Under the pieces are notes generated by a model that saw nothing but the letters and a program-made list of their open reading frames with translations, had not been told where the DNA came from and searched no databases. Both the position numbers and the translations under genes were made by a program. Source: Tenacibaculum finnmarkense (GTDB taxonomy: Bacteria; Bacteroidota; Bacteroidia; Flavobacteriales; Flavobacteriaceae). Taken from it: a stretch of DNA of 64,000 nt. The stretch's first letter is position 1; every line of letters begins with the position of its first letter. This document shows, in pieces, positions 9,827-19,424 of the stretch. The stretch spans positions 124,001 through 188,000 of the forward strand of contig NZ_OENA01000023.1 of NCBI RefSeq assembly GCF_900239185.1. The letters run 5' to 3'.

Positions 9827-9834
9827 CACCTCCC
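9827..9834 (-). promoter_or_regulatory. Strong Shine-Dalgarno sequence of rpsU
   Basis: On the minus strand GGGAGGTG stands 7 bases before the rpsU ATG. Comparable purine-rich sites are not seen ahead of the neighbouring ribosomal genes, so this site is exceptional in the window. It fits the known model in which S21-deficient ribosomes preferentially translate rpsU. Confidence 0.88.
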
Positions 9835-9924
9835 TTCATTGTAGTCTCTAAATTTTTATTTTTAGGACTGCAAATGTACTGAGTCTTATTTTAATCTACA
9901 ATTATTTTTATACTTATTTTAAAG

Positions 9925-10015
9925 TTGGTCACCGCATTAGCGATTGAAACGGCATCCTTTTTTATTTTTTATAAAAAAGATATAGTGGAAAGCGCGACCT
10001 GCAAGGGAATGCCCA
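9925..10015. repeat. Structured intergenic element, copy A
   Basis: The stretch contains AGCGATTGAAACGGCATCC, then a hairpin CTTTTTTAT/ATAAAAAAG (9957-9979), then AGTGGAAAGCG and GCAAGGGAATGCCC. GGTC at 9927-9930 can pair with GACC at 9996-9999, giving an outer stem. The same arrangement appears on the opposite strand at 56233-56327. I recognise similar sequences as recurrent in Flavobacteria but know no assigned function. It does not code for protein. Confidence 0.55.
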
Positions 10016-10043
10016 AAACATCTTTCTTATAGTAATTCAACAA

Positions 10044-11210
10044 TTAAGTTGCCGGCTTATACTCTTTTTTGTCAATAATCATTTTAGCGATAATCTCTTT
10101 TAGAATTTCTGAAGTTCCACCACCAATAGGACCTAAACGGCTATCGCGCAACAAACGTGCCAACGGATATTCTTCCATATACCCATAACCACCCAATAAT
10201 TGCAAGGCATCATAAATTACTTCATCCGCCATTTTGGTAGATAGCATTTTACTCATACTCGCCTCTTTTACTACGTAAACGCCATCGTTGAGTCTTTTTG
10301 TAATCGAATAGTTATATTCTCGACACATATCAACTTTTGATGCCATTTCTGCCACCTTATGACGCAGCGCCTGAAACTTGTCTAAGGTTTTACCAAAGGC
10401 CTCTCTTTCGCTCATGTATTTCAACACATAATCAACCGCATATTCGGCTCTTGCATGGGCGTTAATTGCCATAATTAAACGCTCTAAGGCGAAATGTTGC
10501 ATAATATAAGGAAACCCTTTTCCTTCTTCTCCCATTAAATTTTTAGCAGGAATAACTACATTATCAAACGCAATTTCTGCGGTATCAGATGCTCTCCATC
10601 CTAGTTTATCTAACTTGGTTGCTGATATTCCTGGGGTATCTCTATCAACAATAAAAATACTCATTCCTTTATGTTTTTCCTGCGGATTTGTTTTAGCAGC
10701 AACCACCAAATAATCTGAATATATTCCGTTGGTAATAAATGTTTTTGAACCGTTAATTACATAGGTATCGTCTTTTTTAACAGCCGTGGTGCGCATTCCT
10801 GCAACATCGCTTCCGCCAAAAGGTTCTGAAATACATAGACAGCCAATTTTATCGCCGTTAATACTTGGTGTTAAATAGTCTTTTTTTATACGAGCGTCTC
10901 CTTCTTTATTTAAATGTGTCATTGCCAAGTAAGCGTGTGCCCACATTGCAGCGGCAAAACCTCCTGAGTTTACTTTCTGTAATTCTTCTAAAAAAATTAC
11001 GGTATAAAAAAGATCTAGCCCTAAACCGCCATGTTCTTCTGGCTGATTTAATCCGAAATAACCCATTTCACCAAATTTCTTCCAAATAAAACGTTCTACA
11101 GCTCCATTTTTTTCCCATTTATTTATATGAGGAACTACTTCTTTTTGTAAAAAGCTTTTAAAACTTTCACGAAAAGATTCGTGCTCTTCAGTAAAGTACA
11201 TATTGTTCAT
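10044..11210 (-). CDS. Acyl-CoA dehydrogenase
   Basis: This is a flavoprotein that introduces a trans-2 double bond into acyl-CoA and passes electrons to ETF. It has 388 residues, the usual length, with the N-terminal helical domain, the FAD-contacting beta domain (CISEPFGGSDVAGMRTTA) and the C-terminal helical domain with LQLLGGYGYMEEYPLARLLRDSR and the active-site segment GGTSEI. The substrate chain length cannot be read from sequence. It is not linked to the fad operon at 44269-49714, and the next gene in the same direction (a helix-hairpin-helix protein) is unrelated. Confidence 0.93.
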   Translation of the reverse strand: MNNMYFTEEHESFRESFKSFLQKEVVPHINKWEKNGAVERFIWKKFGEMGYFGLNQPEEHGGLGLDLFYTVIFLEELQKVNSGGFAAAMWAHAYLAMTHLNKEGDARIKKDYLTPSINGDKIGCLCISEPFGGSDVAGMRTTAVKKDDTYVINGSKTFITNGIYSDYLVVAAKTNPQEKHKGMSIFIVDRDTPGISATKLDKLGWRASDTAEIAFDNVVIPAKNLMGEEGKGFPYIMQHFALERLIMAINAHARAEYAVDYVLKYMSEREAFGKTLDKFQALRHKVAEMASKVDMCREYNYSITKRLNDGVYVVKEASMSKMLSTKMADEVIYDALQLLGGYGYMEEYPLARLLRDSRLGPIGGGTSEILKEIIAKMIIDKKEYKPAT

Positions 11211-11235
11211 AATTGTATATGCGTTTATTGTTTGT

Positions 11236-11952
11236 TTATTCTGCTTTCAAATATAAAACTATTCTATCATATTTATCAATTGGAAATTCAGCGATGTTTT
11301 TTATTTCTGATATATCTTGAAGTTCTGCAACTTCTTCTCGGTATTCCATAATTTTTTTACAAAGCTGGTAATTAATATGAGGGATTTTTAATATTTGTTT
11401 AAATGAAGCAGTATTTATATTGATTTTAACGATTCGTTTTGCTGTTTTTGATGCAGCTTTCTCTGAAAAATTTACAGTAGAAAAATCAGAATAATTTGAA
11501 GTGCGTCTTTTTTTTGCTGCGTCTTTTTTGCGTTTTAGTACCCAATCTGGGAATTTAAAATACGGCGAAATTTTACCGAGTAAACTATCTGATACTTTTG
11601 TTATTTGTTGAAATTCTTTTGCTGAATTCACAAATTTACCTTGTTTTCTGTACGCGTGTAATTTATCAATTTCTAGCAGACTCATACCTAATTTACTTCC
11701 TTTAAAATCGGTAATATAATTGGGATTAAAAGGGTATGTTTTTGGTTTTTTAGCTGCTAAAGCGATTGTTTTTAAACTGTCTATTTTTTGTTGAAAAACA
11801 CGTATTTCTGTTGAAGTTGTAGCTATTTTTTTATCCGAAGAAAAAGCAATGTAAAAATAAATAACCTGAAGGATAAAAAGAATAAGGCATAAAAAGAAAA
11901 TCCCATTTCTTTGGCGTTTGTGATACCAGAAATGGGATTTAAATAATTTCAT
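11236..11952 (-). CDS. Membrane-anchored helix-hairpin-helix protein (ComEA-like)
   Basis: The protein has 238 residues with one membrane segment near residues 18-36, a coiled linker, and C-terminal helix-hairpin-helix motifs of the ComEA type (KININTASFKQILKIPHI near residue 175). ComEA proteins bind DNA during uptake, but many Bacteroidota proteins of this layout lack competence neighbours and their role is untested. Here it lies alone between an acyl-CoA dehydrogenase and an amino-acid symporter, so a DNA-binding or scaffold role is inference only. Confidence 0.8.
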   Translation of the reverse strand: MKLFKSHFWYHKRQRNGIFFLCLILFILQVIYFYIAFSSDKKIATTSTEIRVFQQKIDSLKTIALAAKKPKTYPFNPNYITDFKGSKLGMSLLEIDKLHAYRKQGKFVNSAKEFQQITKVSDSLLGKISPYFKFPDWVLKRKKDAAKKRRTSNYSDFSTVNFSEKAASKTAKRIVKININTASFKQILKIPHINYQLCKKIMEYREEVAELQDISEIKNIAEFPIDKYDRIVLYLKAE

Positions 11953-12001
11953 TTTTATATTTTTTTAGCTGTAATAAAAACGCTTTAAAATCTTATAAAT
12001 T

Positions 12002-13582
12002 CTATAAATTTTTTGCCTTAATAGCATCTAAATAAATGGTTAATTCTTCTTTTACCTTTGGATATAAGAAAAACAATCCAATTACGTTTGGTACTGCCAT
12101 GGCAAAAATCATTGCATCAGAAAAATCTGTTACCGCTCCTAAACTTGCTGCTGAACCAATAATTACAAATAAACAGAATAAGATTTTATACGCATAATCT
12201 GCTGCTTTTGAACGACCAAATAAGAACATCCAACCTTGTAATCCGTAGTAAGACCATGATAACATCGTTGAAAAAGCGAACAATACTACTGCCATTGTTA
12301 ATACGTAAGGAAACCAAGGAATTACCGAAGCAAATGCTTTTGAGGTTGCCAAAACACCATCTGGAGATTTTGTTCCGTAGGTCATAATACTTCCGTCGCC
12401 ATTGGTAATAATAATTACTAAAGCAGTCATGGTACACACCACTACAGTATCAATAAAAGGCTCTAATAAAGCCACTAAACCTTCTGATGCTGGATATTTT
12501 GTTCTTACTGCTGAATGGGCAATTGCCGCCGACCCAACTCCTGCTTCATTTGAAAATGCTGCTCTTTGAAAACCAATAATTAACACTCCTAATATACCTC
12601 CTGAAATTCCTTTTGCATTAAAAGCGCCATCCCAAATTTGACCGAAAGCGTTTCCTATTAACGAAAACTTAGCAACTAAAATAATCACGGCTGCTAACAC
12701 ATAAATCCCTACCATAAAAGGTACGATTTTTTCTGTAATATTTCCAATTCTTTTAATTCCTCCAATAATTACAACCCCTACTAATATAGACATTACAACA
12801 CCGAATGTTAAAGCAGTTGATAAATCATTTGAACCAATCATACTACCAAATTGCTGAGCTGCTTGGTTTGCTTGAAACATGTTTCCTCCTCCAAAAGAAC
12901 CACCAACAACCATAATAGCAAAAAGAACGGCTAATATTTTACCTAAAGTACTTTTACCTACATCGGCTAATCCTTTTCGTAAATAATACATCGGTCCACC
13001 GTAAATGGTACCATCTTCGCCTACATCTCTATATTTTACCCCTAAAGTACACTCTACAAATTTTGATGACATCCCTATTAAACCTGCAACAACCATCCAA
13101 AAAGTTGCTCCTGGTCCTCCTAATGATAACGCCACCGCTACCCCTGCAATATTTCCTAAACCAACAGTTCCTGAAAGTGCTGCTGTTAACGCCTGAAAGT
13201 GAGAAACCTCACCGTCTGTACCTTCTACTCTAATAGTTTCAATCGCATCACCTCCTGGTGTTAGATCTCCCGCCATAACATCAGTAGTTACATGGTCAAT
13301 TTCGTCATATTTTCCGCTAACAATATTTATAGAGGTTGGAAATAATCGAATATTTACAAATTTAAATAGTATTGTAAAAATCAACCCTGCCATTAATAAC
13401 ATGATTATTACTAGTGGCATTTTTACACCGCCACCCAATTCTATCGAGTAAAAAACAAAACCACCCCAAGTATCAGCAACAGGCTTAAATCCTTCATTTA
13501 TCTTTTCGGCTAAACCTTTTTCTTGTGCGAACGTGAACATCGGTATTATTAATAATAACAACGTAAGAAGTCTTTTATTCAT
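12002..13582 (-). CDS. Alanine/glycine:cation symporter (AGCS family)
   Basis: This is a 526-residue inner-membrane transporter that imports alanine or glycine with Na+ or H+. About 11 hydrophobic segments follow an N-terminal signal-like segment. Family motifs include ALSGTVGLGNIAGVA, GPGATFWM, SKFVECTLG and GFQRAAFSNEAGVGSAAIAH (N and S of NEAGVGS line the substrate site). The signal-like extension is common in Bacteroidota members. It stands alone, with 49 and 85 bases to its neighbours. Confidence 0.94.
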   Translation of the reverse strand: MNKRLLTLLLLIIPMFTFAQEKGLAEKINEGFKPVADTWGGFVFYSIELGGGVKMPLVIIMLLMAGLIFTILFKFVNIRLFPTSINIVSGKYDEIDHVTTDVMAGDLTPGGDAIETIRVEGTDGEVSHFQALTAALSGTVGLGNIAGVAVALSLGGPGATFWMVVAGLIGMSSKFVECTLGVKYRDVGEDGTIYGGPMYYLRKGLADVGKSTLGKILAVLFAIMVVGGSFGGGNMFQANQAAQQFGSMIGSNDLSTALTFGVVMSILVGVVIIGGIKRIGNITEKIVPFMVGIYVLAAVIILVAKFSLIGNAFGQIWDGAFNAKGISGGILGVLIIGFQRAAFSNEAGVGSAAIAHSAVRTKYPASEGLVALLEPFIDTVVVCTMTALVIIITNGDGSIMTYGTKSPDGVLATSKAFASVIPWFPYVLTMAVVLFAFSTMLSWSYYGLQGWMFLFGRSKAADYAYKILFCLFVIIGSAASLGAVTDFSDAMIFAMAVPNVIGLFFLYPKVKEELTIYLDAIKAKNL

Positions 13583-13667
13583 ATAAATATGTTTGTTTTT
13601 AGTTTGTAATTCGCAATATCATAAAAAATTGTACTTTCAACAAGTTTTTGTGCGTTAAATATACTCT

Positions 13668-14579
13668 TTAAGTTAGTTTTTCTTTAAATTTCTGTAAATT
13701 TTCTTGGAATGATTTTGGATAAAACTGCAATACTTCAGTGGTCTTTTTTAGGTTAAAACCTGTTTTAGGGGGTCTTGTTGCCGCCTGCTGTAATTCACTT
13801 GTTTTTATAGGCTTAATTAAGCTTTTATCTAACTGAAAAACTACTGCTATTTGCTGGGCTATTTCATAAATACTCAACAATGTGTTTGATGAAATATTAA
13901 AAATCCCTGTGGCTTTTTTATCGAGTGCTAATTTACAGGCAAGTGCCAAATCATCTACATAGGTTGGCATGCGGTATTGATCATCGACAATGGTAATTTC
14001 TTTTTTATCTTCTAATGATTTTTTTACCCAAAGCACAATATTACTTCGCGACATATCAAAAACTTTTCCATACACTAAAACAGTTCTAAGAATGGTGTAA
14101 TCTATGTTTGATTGGGTTAAAATTCGCTCTGCTTTTAATTTTGATTTCCCATAATAATTAACAGGATTTGGCGCATCAGTTTCTTTATAAAAGCCTTTTT
14201 TACCGTCAAATATAAAATCGGTAGATATGTGAATTAAATGTGTGTTATTAGCTGATGAAAAAAATTTCAAAGTATCAACGACATCAATATTTAAAAGATC
14301 GCAGGCTGTTTTATTGGTTTCACAAGCATCAACGTTTGTCATTGCAGCGGTATTTATAATAACATCTGGTTGATATTCTTCTAAATTTTTTAATAGGTTT
14401 TTTTTATCTGTAATATCAATAGAACTATATTCAAAATCGGTTCTTCCGCTTCTATTTTTTCCTTTCGAAAAACCAATTACTTGATATTTTTGTGGTTCTT
14501 CTAATAATAAATTAACCAAACTTTGCCCTAACAATCCATTACTTCCTGTAATAACTACTTTTTTCATTTTATTTTTCAT
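13668..14579 (-). CDS. SDR-family sugar reductase, RmlD-like
   Basis: The protein of 303 residues has an N-terminal Rossmann motif GSNGLLGQSL and the YxxxK active site in YYGKSK, preceded by HISTDFIFDG. It resembles dTDP-4-dehydrorhamnose reductase (RmlD), the last step of dTDP-rhamnose synthesis. No other rml genes are near, so a related NAD-dependent epimerase/reductase role remains possible. Its ATG overlaps the stop codon of the potassium channel gene by one base, implying a shared transcript of unrelated functions. Confidence 0.85.
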   Translation of the reverse strand: MKNKMKKVVITGSNGLLGQSLVNLLLEEPQKYQVIGFSKGKNRSGRTDFEYSSIDITDKKNLLKNLEEYQPDVIINTAAMTNVDACETNKTACDLLNIDVVDTLKFFSSANNTHLIHISTDFIFDGKKGFYKETDAPNPVNYYGKSKLKAERILTQSNIDYTILRTVLVYGKVFDMSRSNIVLWVKKSLEDKKEITIVDDQYRMPTYVDDLALACKLALDKKATGIFNISSNTLLSIYEIAQQIAVVFQLDKSLIKPIKTSELQQAATRPPKTGFNLKKTTEVLQFYPKSFQENLQKFKEKLT

Positions 14580-15583
14580 TAAAATAACTCCCTTAACTTA
14601 ATAATTTGCTCAGGACGACCTAATACAATTAAACTTCCCCCAGCTTTAAGACTCAAAGAAGCTTCAGGATTAATAATATACTCCTTATTCTTTCTGCGAT
14701 ATCCGATAACGGTACAGCCTGTTTTTTTTCGTATATCTAAATCTAAAATTGTTCTATTTAAATATTCTGTAGGCAGGTTATCAATCTGTATTTCTTCCAA
14801 ATTAGCCGTCGTATCGCCTTCTATAGTTAACCGATCTACAAATTCAATAACATCAGGAGTTACCACTAATGACGCCATGTGTGCACCGCCTAATTTATCG
14901 GGCATAATTACATTATCGGCCCCTGCAATTTTAAGTTTACTGCAAGATGATTCTTCCGAAGCTCTGCTAATTATTTTACATTTTTTATTTAACTGACTAG
15001 CGGTTAATACCACAAATAAATTGTCGGCATCTGAAGGTAAAACGGTTATTAAATAATCGGCATTTAAAATCCCTGCCTTTAGCAATGCTTCATCGGTAGT
15101 AGCATCGCCTTGAATATTTAAAATTTCATGTTCGTCTAATTCTTTAATAATATCGTCATACTTTTCAACAACTACTAATTTCTGATTGTAGCTATGTAAT
15201 TTTGAAATGGCTTGTTTTCCGTTCCTTCCATACCCACAAACAATGGTATGCCCTTTTAACTTTTCAATTTTTTTTTGCACTTTTTTTGTTTTTAATTGAT
15301 CAAAAAATTGCCCACTTATTAAATATTCTGAAAATAGCGAAACGGCATATCCGAAGGTAAATAAACTTGATACTATTAAACCGATCGTAAATATTTTTTC
15401 GCCAGTTCCGAACGGATGAACTTCACCAAAACCAATAGTGGTAATGGTAATTATAGTCATGTATAAAGCATCAATAAAAGAATACTCAAATAGCCACATA
15501 TACCCGACTATTCCTATTAGTAAAATAAGTAACGAGAATAAAACCGCCTTATATAATTTTGATTTAAAGAGGCTCTTTATCAT
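14579..15583 (-). CDS. Two-TM potassium channel with TrkA-N/TrkA-C (RCK) domains
   Basis: Residues about 10-85 form two membrane helices around a selectivity filter TTIGFGE (TIGFG, a variant of TVGYG). The RCK domain begins with HTIVCGYGRNGKQA, an NAD(H)-binding Rossmann fold, and a TrkA-C domain ends the 334-residue protein. It should gate K+ flux in response to nucleotide or Ca2+ ligands. The start overlaps the PspC gene upstream by four bases (ATGA), so the two are translationally coupled. Confidence 0.92.
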   Translation of the reverse strand: MIKSLFKSKLYKAVLFSLLILLIGIVGYMWLFEYSFIDALYMTIITITTIGFGEVHPFGTGEKIFTIGLIVSSLFTFGYAVSLFSEYLISGQFFDQLKTKKVQKKIEKLKGHTIVCGYGRNGKQAISKLHSYNQKLVVVEKYDDIIKELDEHEILNIQGDATTDEALLKAGILNADYLITVLPSDADNLFVVLTASQLNKKCKIISRASEESSCSKLKIAGADNVIMPDKLGGAHMASLVVTPDVIEFVDRLTIEGDTTANLEEIQIDNLPTEYLNRTILDLDIRKKTGCTVIGYRRKNKEYIINPEASLSLKAGGSLIVLGRPEQIIKLRELF

Positions 15584-15828
15584 AAATCAAAAACAGAGGT
15601 TCGTTTGGTGTAAATCATATCTTTTAATCGCAATAAAAAAGCGAGCGTTAAATACACGCCAAACGATAAACCGATGGTTACAAATGATATGTAAATAAAA
15701 AATAACCGCACATTGGTGGCACGCATTCCTAATTTATCGGCAAAGCGAGAAGATACCGCAAAACCATGGCGTTCAAAAAAATGACGCACCGCATGAATGA
15801 GTTTCATATTAACTTGTTTTAACTGCAA
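15580..15828 (-). CDS. PspC-domain membrane protein
   Basis: This is an 82-residue protein with a PspC domain: a polar N-terminal part (HGFAVSSRFADKLGMR) followed by one long hydrophobic segment (about residues 43-68, LFFIYISFVTIGLSFGVYLT). PspC proteins are membrane envelope-stress components. Its four-base overlap with the potassium channel suggests it modulates or is produced with that channel. This is inferred from coupling only. Confidence 0.82.
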   Translation of the reverse strand: MQLKQVNMKLIHAVRHFFERHGFAVSSRFADKLGMRATNVRLFFIYISFVTIGLSFGVYLTLAFLLRLKDMIYTKRTSVFDL

Positions 15829-15886
15829 GATACCAATTTACAGCCATTTGTTTATAACATCGGCTTTAAAATAAATTTGGTTTCTG

Positions 15887-15894
15887 TAACTTTG
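15887..15894 (+). promoter_or_regulatory. Probable -7 box of the uvrA promoter
   Basis: TAACTTTG matches the Bacteroidota -7 consensus TAnnTTTG, about 57 bases before the uvrA start codon. A convincing -33 TTTG at the expected distance is not present. I see no LexA-like palindrome in the gap. Confidence 0.5.
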
Positions 15895-15950
15895 CTTCTT
15901 TGGTTTAAATTAGTGTTTAATTTGGGCTTAATTTAGTAAAAACAGCACTT

Positions 15951-18779
15951 TTGAAAAAACAAGAATATATTGAAGTTTACGGAGCTAGGGTTCACAACTT
16001 AAAAAACATTGACGTTAAAATTCCTCGTGAAAAACTCGTGGTTATTACCGGGCTAAGCGGTAGCGGGAAATCATCGCTTGCTTTTGATACTATTTATGCC
16101 GAAGGACAGCGCCGATATATTGAAACTTTTTCGGCATATGCACGTCAGTTTTTAGGCGGATTAGAACGCCCCGATGTTGATAAAATTGATGGTTTATCGC
16201 CCGTAATTGCTATCGAGCAAAAAACCACGAATAAAAGCCCGCGCTCAACAGTAGGAACAATTACAGAAATTTATGATTTTTTACGATTGTTATTTTCTCG
16301 TGCCTCGGATGCTTACTCGTATAACACAAATCAGCAAATGGTCCGTTATTCTGACCAGCAAATAAAAGAATTAATTTTAAAAGATTTTAACGAAAAACGT
16401 ATTGCTGTTTTAGCGCCTTTAATCCGAAGTAGAAAAGGACATTATCGCGAGCTTTTTGAGCAAATTGCCAAGCAAGGTTTTGTTAGAGTTCGTGTAGATG
16501 GTCAAATAAAAGAGCTTGAAAAAGGCATGAAACTTGACCGCTACAAAAACCACGATATTGAAGTGGTTATTGATCGGTTGGTGGTTAATGAAAAATCAGA
16601 AAAACGCCTAGAAGAGACTATTAAAACTGCTTTATATGCAGGTGATAATATTTTAATGGTAATTGATGTTGATGCTGATGATAAACCTCGTTATTTTAGT
16701 CGGGAATTAATGTGCCCATCCACAGGGATTGCCTACCCGAACCCCGAACCAAATTCATTTTCTTTTAACTCCCCAAAAGGAGCCTGCTTGAAGTGTAACG
16801 GCTTAGGAATTACCGATCAAATTAACATAAAAAAATTAATTCCTGATGATAAAATATCGATTAAAAGTGGTGGAATTATTCCGTTAGGAACTCAAAAAAG
16901 CAGTTGGATTTTTAAACAAATCCAAACCATTGCCGACAGGCATAATTTTAAATTGACCGATCCAATAAATAAAATTCCAGCAACAGCGATCGACATTATT
17001 TTACATGGAGGTAATGAAAAATTCGAAATTAATTCGAAAGAACTTGGCGTTACCAGAAATTATGAAATTGATTTTGAAGGAATTATTGCTTTTATAGAAA
17101 ATCAATATAAAAATGCCGAAAGTGCGACTATAAAACGCTGGGCAAAAGATTTTATGGATGAAGTTACTTGCTCAGATTGCGAGGGAAAAAGATTAAAAAA
17201 AGAAGCGCTTCATTTTAAGGTTACTGATAAAAACATCAGCGATTTAGCACAAATGGATATTACCGAGCTTGCGCTTTGGTTTGAAAATATTGAAGATGAT
17301 TTATCAGAAAAACAACGCCTAATTGCTTCTGAAATAATCAAAGAAATTCGCACAAGAATTCAGTTTTTATTAGATGTTGGCTTGGATTATTTAACCTTAG
17401 ATAGAACCTCAAAATCATTATCGGGTGGTGAAGCGCAACGGATTCGCTTGGCGACTCAAATTGGGTCGCAATTGGTGGGTGTTTTGTATATTTTAGATGA
17501 ACCAAGTATCGGTTTACATCAACGAGATAACGAAAAATTGATGAAATCGCTTATAAAACTTCGTGATATTGGAAACTCTGTTTTAGTGGTCGAACATGAT
17601 AAAGATATGATTGAACAGGCCGATTTTGTACTAGATATTGGCGCAGGAGCAGGAATTTACGGTGGCGAAATTGTAAGCCAAGGAACTTTTGAAGATTTAA
17701 AAAAACAGGCTACTTTAACGGCTGATTATTTAACAGGGAAAAAGAAAATTGCCATCCCAAAAGAGCGCCGAAAAGGCAACGGAAACTTTATTAAACTTTC
17801 GGGAGCATCAGGAAATAACCTAAAAAATGTTACGGTAAAATTTCCTTTAGGACAAATGATTTGCGTTACCGGAGTTTCTGGTAGTGGAAAATCGACCTTA
17901 ATTAATGAAACTTTATATCCTATTTTAAATGCACATATTTATAATGGCGTAAAAAAACCAATGCCCTACAAAAAAATTGAAGGCTTAGCACATATTGATA
18001 AAATAATTGCCATCGACCAATCGCCAATTGGTAGAACGCCACGTTCAAACCCCGCAACTTATACAGCAACGTTTACCGAAATTAGAAGTTTATTTGCCAA
18101 AACTCCCGAAGCATTAATTAGAGGTTACAAACCTGGGCGTTTTAGTTTTAATGTAAAAGGCGGGCGTTGTGAAACCTGTCAAGGTGGTGGTGTTCGGGTT
18201 ATTGAAATGAATTTTTTACCCGATGTTCAGGTGGAATGTGAAACTTGTCAAGGGAAGCGTTTTAATAGAGAAACTTTAGAAATTCGCTATAAAGGAAAGT
18301 CAATTTCTGATGTTTTAAATATGACCATCGATCAAGCAACTGATTTTTTTGAGTTGATCCCTAAAATACATCGAAAATTAAAAACCATTAAAGATGTCGG
18401 CTTAGGATATATCACTTTAGGGCAGCAATCGACCACGCTTTCTGGTGGTGAGGCGCAGCGTATTAAATTGGCTTCCGAATTATCAAAAAGAGATACAGGA
18501 AACACCTTTTATATTTTAGATGAACCTACCACGGGCTTGCATTTTGAAGATATTCGGGTGTTAATGAATGTTTTAAATAAACTTACTGATAAAGGAAATA
18601 CGGTGTTAATTATTGAGCATAATATGGATGTTATCAAGCTTGCCGATACTATTATTGACATCGGTATGGAAGGTGGTAAAAATGGTGGCGAAGTGTTAAC
18701 TATTGGTTCTCCTGAAGAAGTTTCCAAACATAAAACGAGTTATACCGCGAAGTTTTTGAAAAAGGAATTACAGTTATAA
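15951..18779 (+). CDS. uvrA: Excinuclease ABC subunit A
   Basis: UvrA recognises bulky DNA lesions with UvrB. The protein is 942 residues with two ABC ATPase modules: Walker [11 protein letters not shown] and GVSGSGKST, signatures LSGGEAQRI in both halves, Walker [10 protein letters not shown] and LDEPTTGLH. The C-terminal zinc finger is complete ([17 protein letters not shown]). The first finger has CPSTG in place of CxxC, a loss common in Bacteroidota. Translation starts at TTG; an in-frame TAA lies 33 bases upstream and no ATG intervenes. No Shine-Dalgarno sequence is visible. Confidence 0.97.
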   Translation: MKKQEYIEVYGARVHNLKNIDVKIPREKLVVITGLSGSGKSSLAFDTIYAEGQRRYIETFSAYARQFLGGLERPDVDKIDGLSPVIAIEQKTTNKSPRSTVGTITEIYDFLRLLFSRASDAYSYNTNQQMVRYSDQQIKELILKDFNEKRIAVLAPLIRSRKGHYRELFEQIAKQGFVRVRVDGQIKELEKGMKLDRYKNHDIEVVIDRLVVNEKSEKRLEETIKTALYAGDNILMVIDVDADDKPRYFSRELMCPSTGIAYPNPEPNSFSFNSPKGACLKCNGLGITDQINIKKLIPDDKISIKSGGIIPLGTQKSSWIFKQIQTIADRHNFKLTDPINKIPATAIDIILHGGNEKFEINSKELGVTRNYEIDFEGIIAFIENQYKNAESATIKRWAKDFMDEVTCSDCEGKRLKKEALHFKVTDKNISDLAQMDITELALWFENIEDDLSEKQRLIASEIIKEIRTRIQFLLDVGLDYLTLDRTSKSLSGGEAQRIRLATQIGSQLVGVLYILDEPSIGLHQRDNEKLMKSLIKLRDIGNSVLVVEHDKDMIEQADFVLDIGAGAGIYGGEIVSQGTFEDLKKQATLTADYLTGKKKIAIPKERRKGNGNFIKLSGASGNNLKNVTVKFPLGQMICVTGVSGSGKSTLINETLYPILNAHIYNGVKKPMPYKKIEGLAHIDKIIAIDQSPIGRTPRSNPATYTATFTEIRSLFAKTPEALIRGYKPGRFSFNVKGGRCETCQGGGVRVIEMNFLPDVQVECETCQGKRFNRETLEIRYKGKSISDVLNMTIDQATDFFELIPKIHRKLKTIKDVGLGYITLGQQSTTLSGGEAQRIKLASELSKRDTGNTFYILDEPTTGLHFEDIRVLMNVLNKLTDKGNTVLIIEHNMDVIKLADTIIDIGMEGGKNGGEVLTIGSPEEVSKHKTSYTAKFLKKELQL

Positions 18780-18780
18780 A

Positions 18781-18858
18781 GAGATAAACGTCATGCTGAA
18801 TTTATTTCAGCATCGCATCAAAAGGAGAACTTCGGCAAATCAGGATGCGAACCTGAAA
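18781..18858. repeat. MITE-like repeat, truncated copy (minus orientation)
   Basis: Directly after the uvrA stop codon, the sequence GATAAACGTCATGCTGAA, TTTATTTCAGCATCGCATCA and AAATCAGGATGCGAACCTGAAA matches the reverse complement of the copy at 49920-50015. It breaks off at 18858, where the full copy would continue with TAAATTCAGTTTGACGG. The following bases (CAACACGATATT) instead resemble the start of the C39 peptidase gene at 20170. Confidence 0.8.
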
Positions 18859-19043
18859 CAACACGATATTTCTTACAAGCTAATTTATTCGTTGCAAGTT
18901 AATTGCAGTGAACACGGTTGTATTTGTGGTATCAAAACAAACAATTTAATAGGTGCACATATATAATTTGGGTTGATACCGATTGTAATTAATTACAAAA
19001 TACAATCAAAAAAAGAAATAGTAATTTATAAAAATGTAATTTT

Positions 19044-19223
19044 ATAAAAAATTTAAATGATTTTGGGGTTTTAGAAATAAGTAAATCTGAGCAACAGATA
19101 ATTGATGGAGGAGGATGGATTTCTGAAGCTTGGGAGGTACTAAAAGAAATCGACAAAGGATGGGATGATTTCAAAGATAGATTGGGTAATGGTTGGGATT
19201 CTTATGGAGACTGTGCTTGTTAA
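19044..19223 (+). pseudogene. Double-glycine leader peptide gene 1, no standard start codon
   Basis: The open frame encodes about 59 residues: leader KNLNDFGVLEISKSEQQIIDGG, here split as KNLNDFGVLEIS and KSEQQIIDGG, then a Trp- and Asp-rich core ending YGDCAC. The leader (LxxLE/Qx pattern ending in GG) is typical of substrates of C39 peptidase exporters in Bacteroidota. No ATG, GTG or TTG exists between the in-frame TAA at 19029 and the leader; the codon where ATG is expected is ATA (19044). Either ATA is used or the gene is silent. It is 19 bases upstream of a second peptide gene. Bacteriocin-like function is inferred. Confidence 0.6.
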
Positions 19224-19242
19224 ATATTTAAAATTATAAAAA

Positions 19243-19419
19243 ATGAAAAATTTAGATTTTTGTAAAGAGTTAAGTTCAGTAGAATTAGTTGAGATAAATG
19301 GAGGTGGTTTAGTAGAGGATATCGGTTACGCAGCTCATGCAGTTAGTGATGGTATATGTACTGCTGGTAGATGGGTTGCAGATAGGGCATCTGATGCTTG
19401 GGATTGGTGTTGTAACTAA
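19243..19419 (+). CDS. Double-glycine leader peptide 2 (bacteriocin-like)
   Basis: The 58-residue product begins MKNLDFCKELSSVELVEINGGG, shown here as MKNLDFCKELSSVELVE then INGGG. Cleavage after GG would release a core of about 37 residues with three cysteines (GICTAGRW and DWCCN at the end). It has its own ATG and a strong terminator 6 bases after the stop codon. The first eight residues echo those of peptide 1 (KNLNDFG versus KNLDFCK). No modifying enzyme gene is near, so an unmodified class II-type peptide is the simplest reading. Export is doubtful because the neighbouring C39 exporter is broken. Confidence 0.75.
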   Translation: MKNLDFCKELSSVELVEINGGGLVEDIGYAAHAVSDGICTAGRWVADRASDAWDWCCN

Positions 19420-19424
19420 AAACA

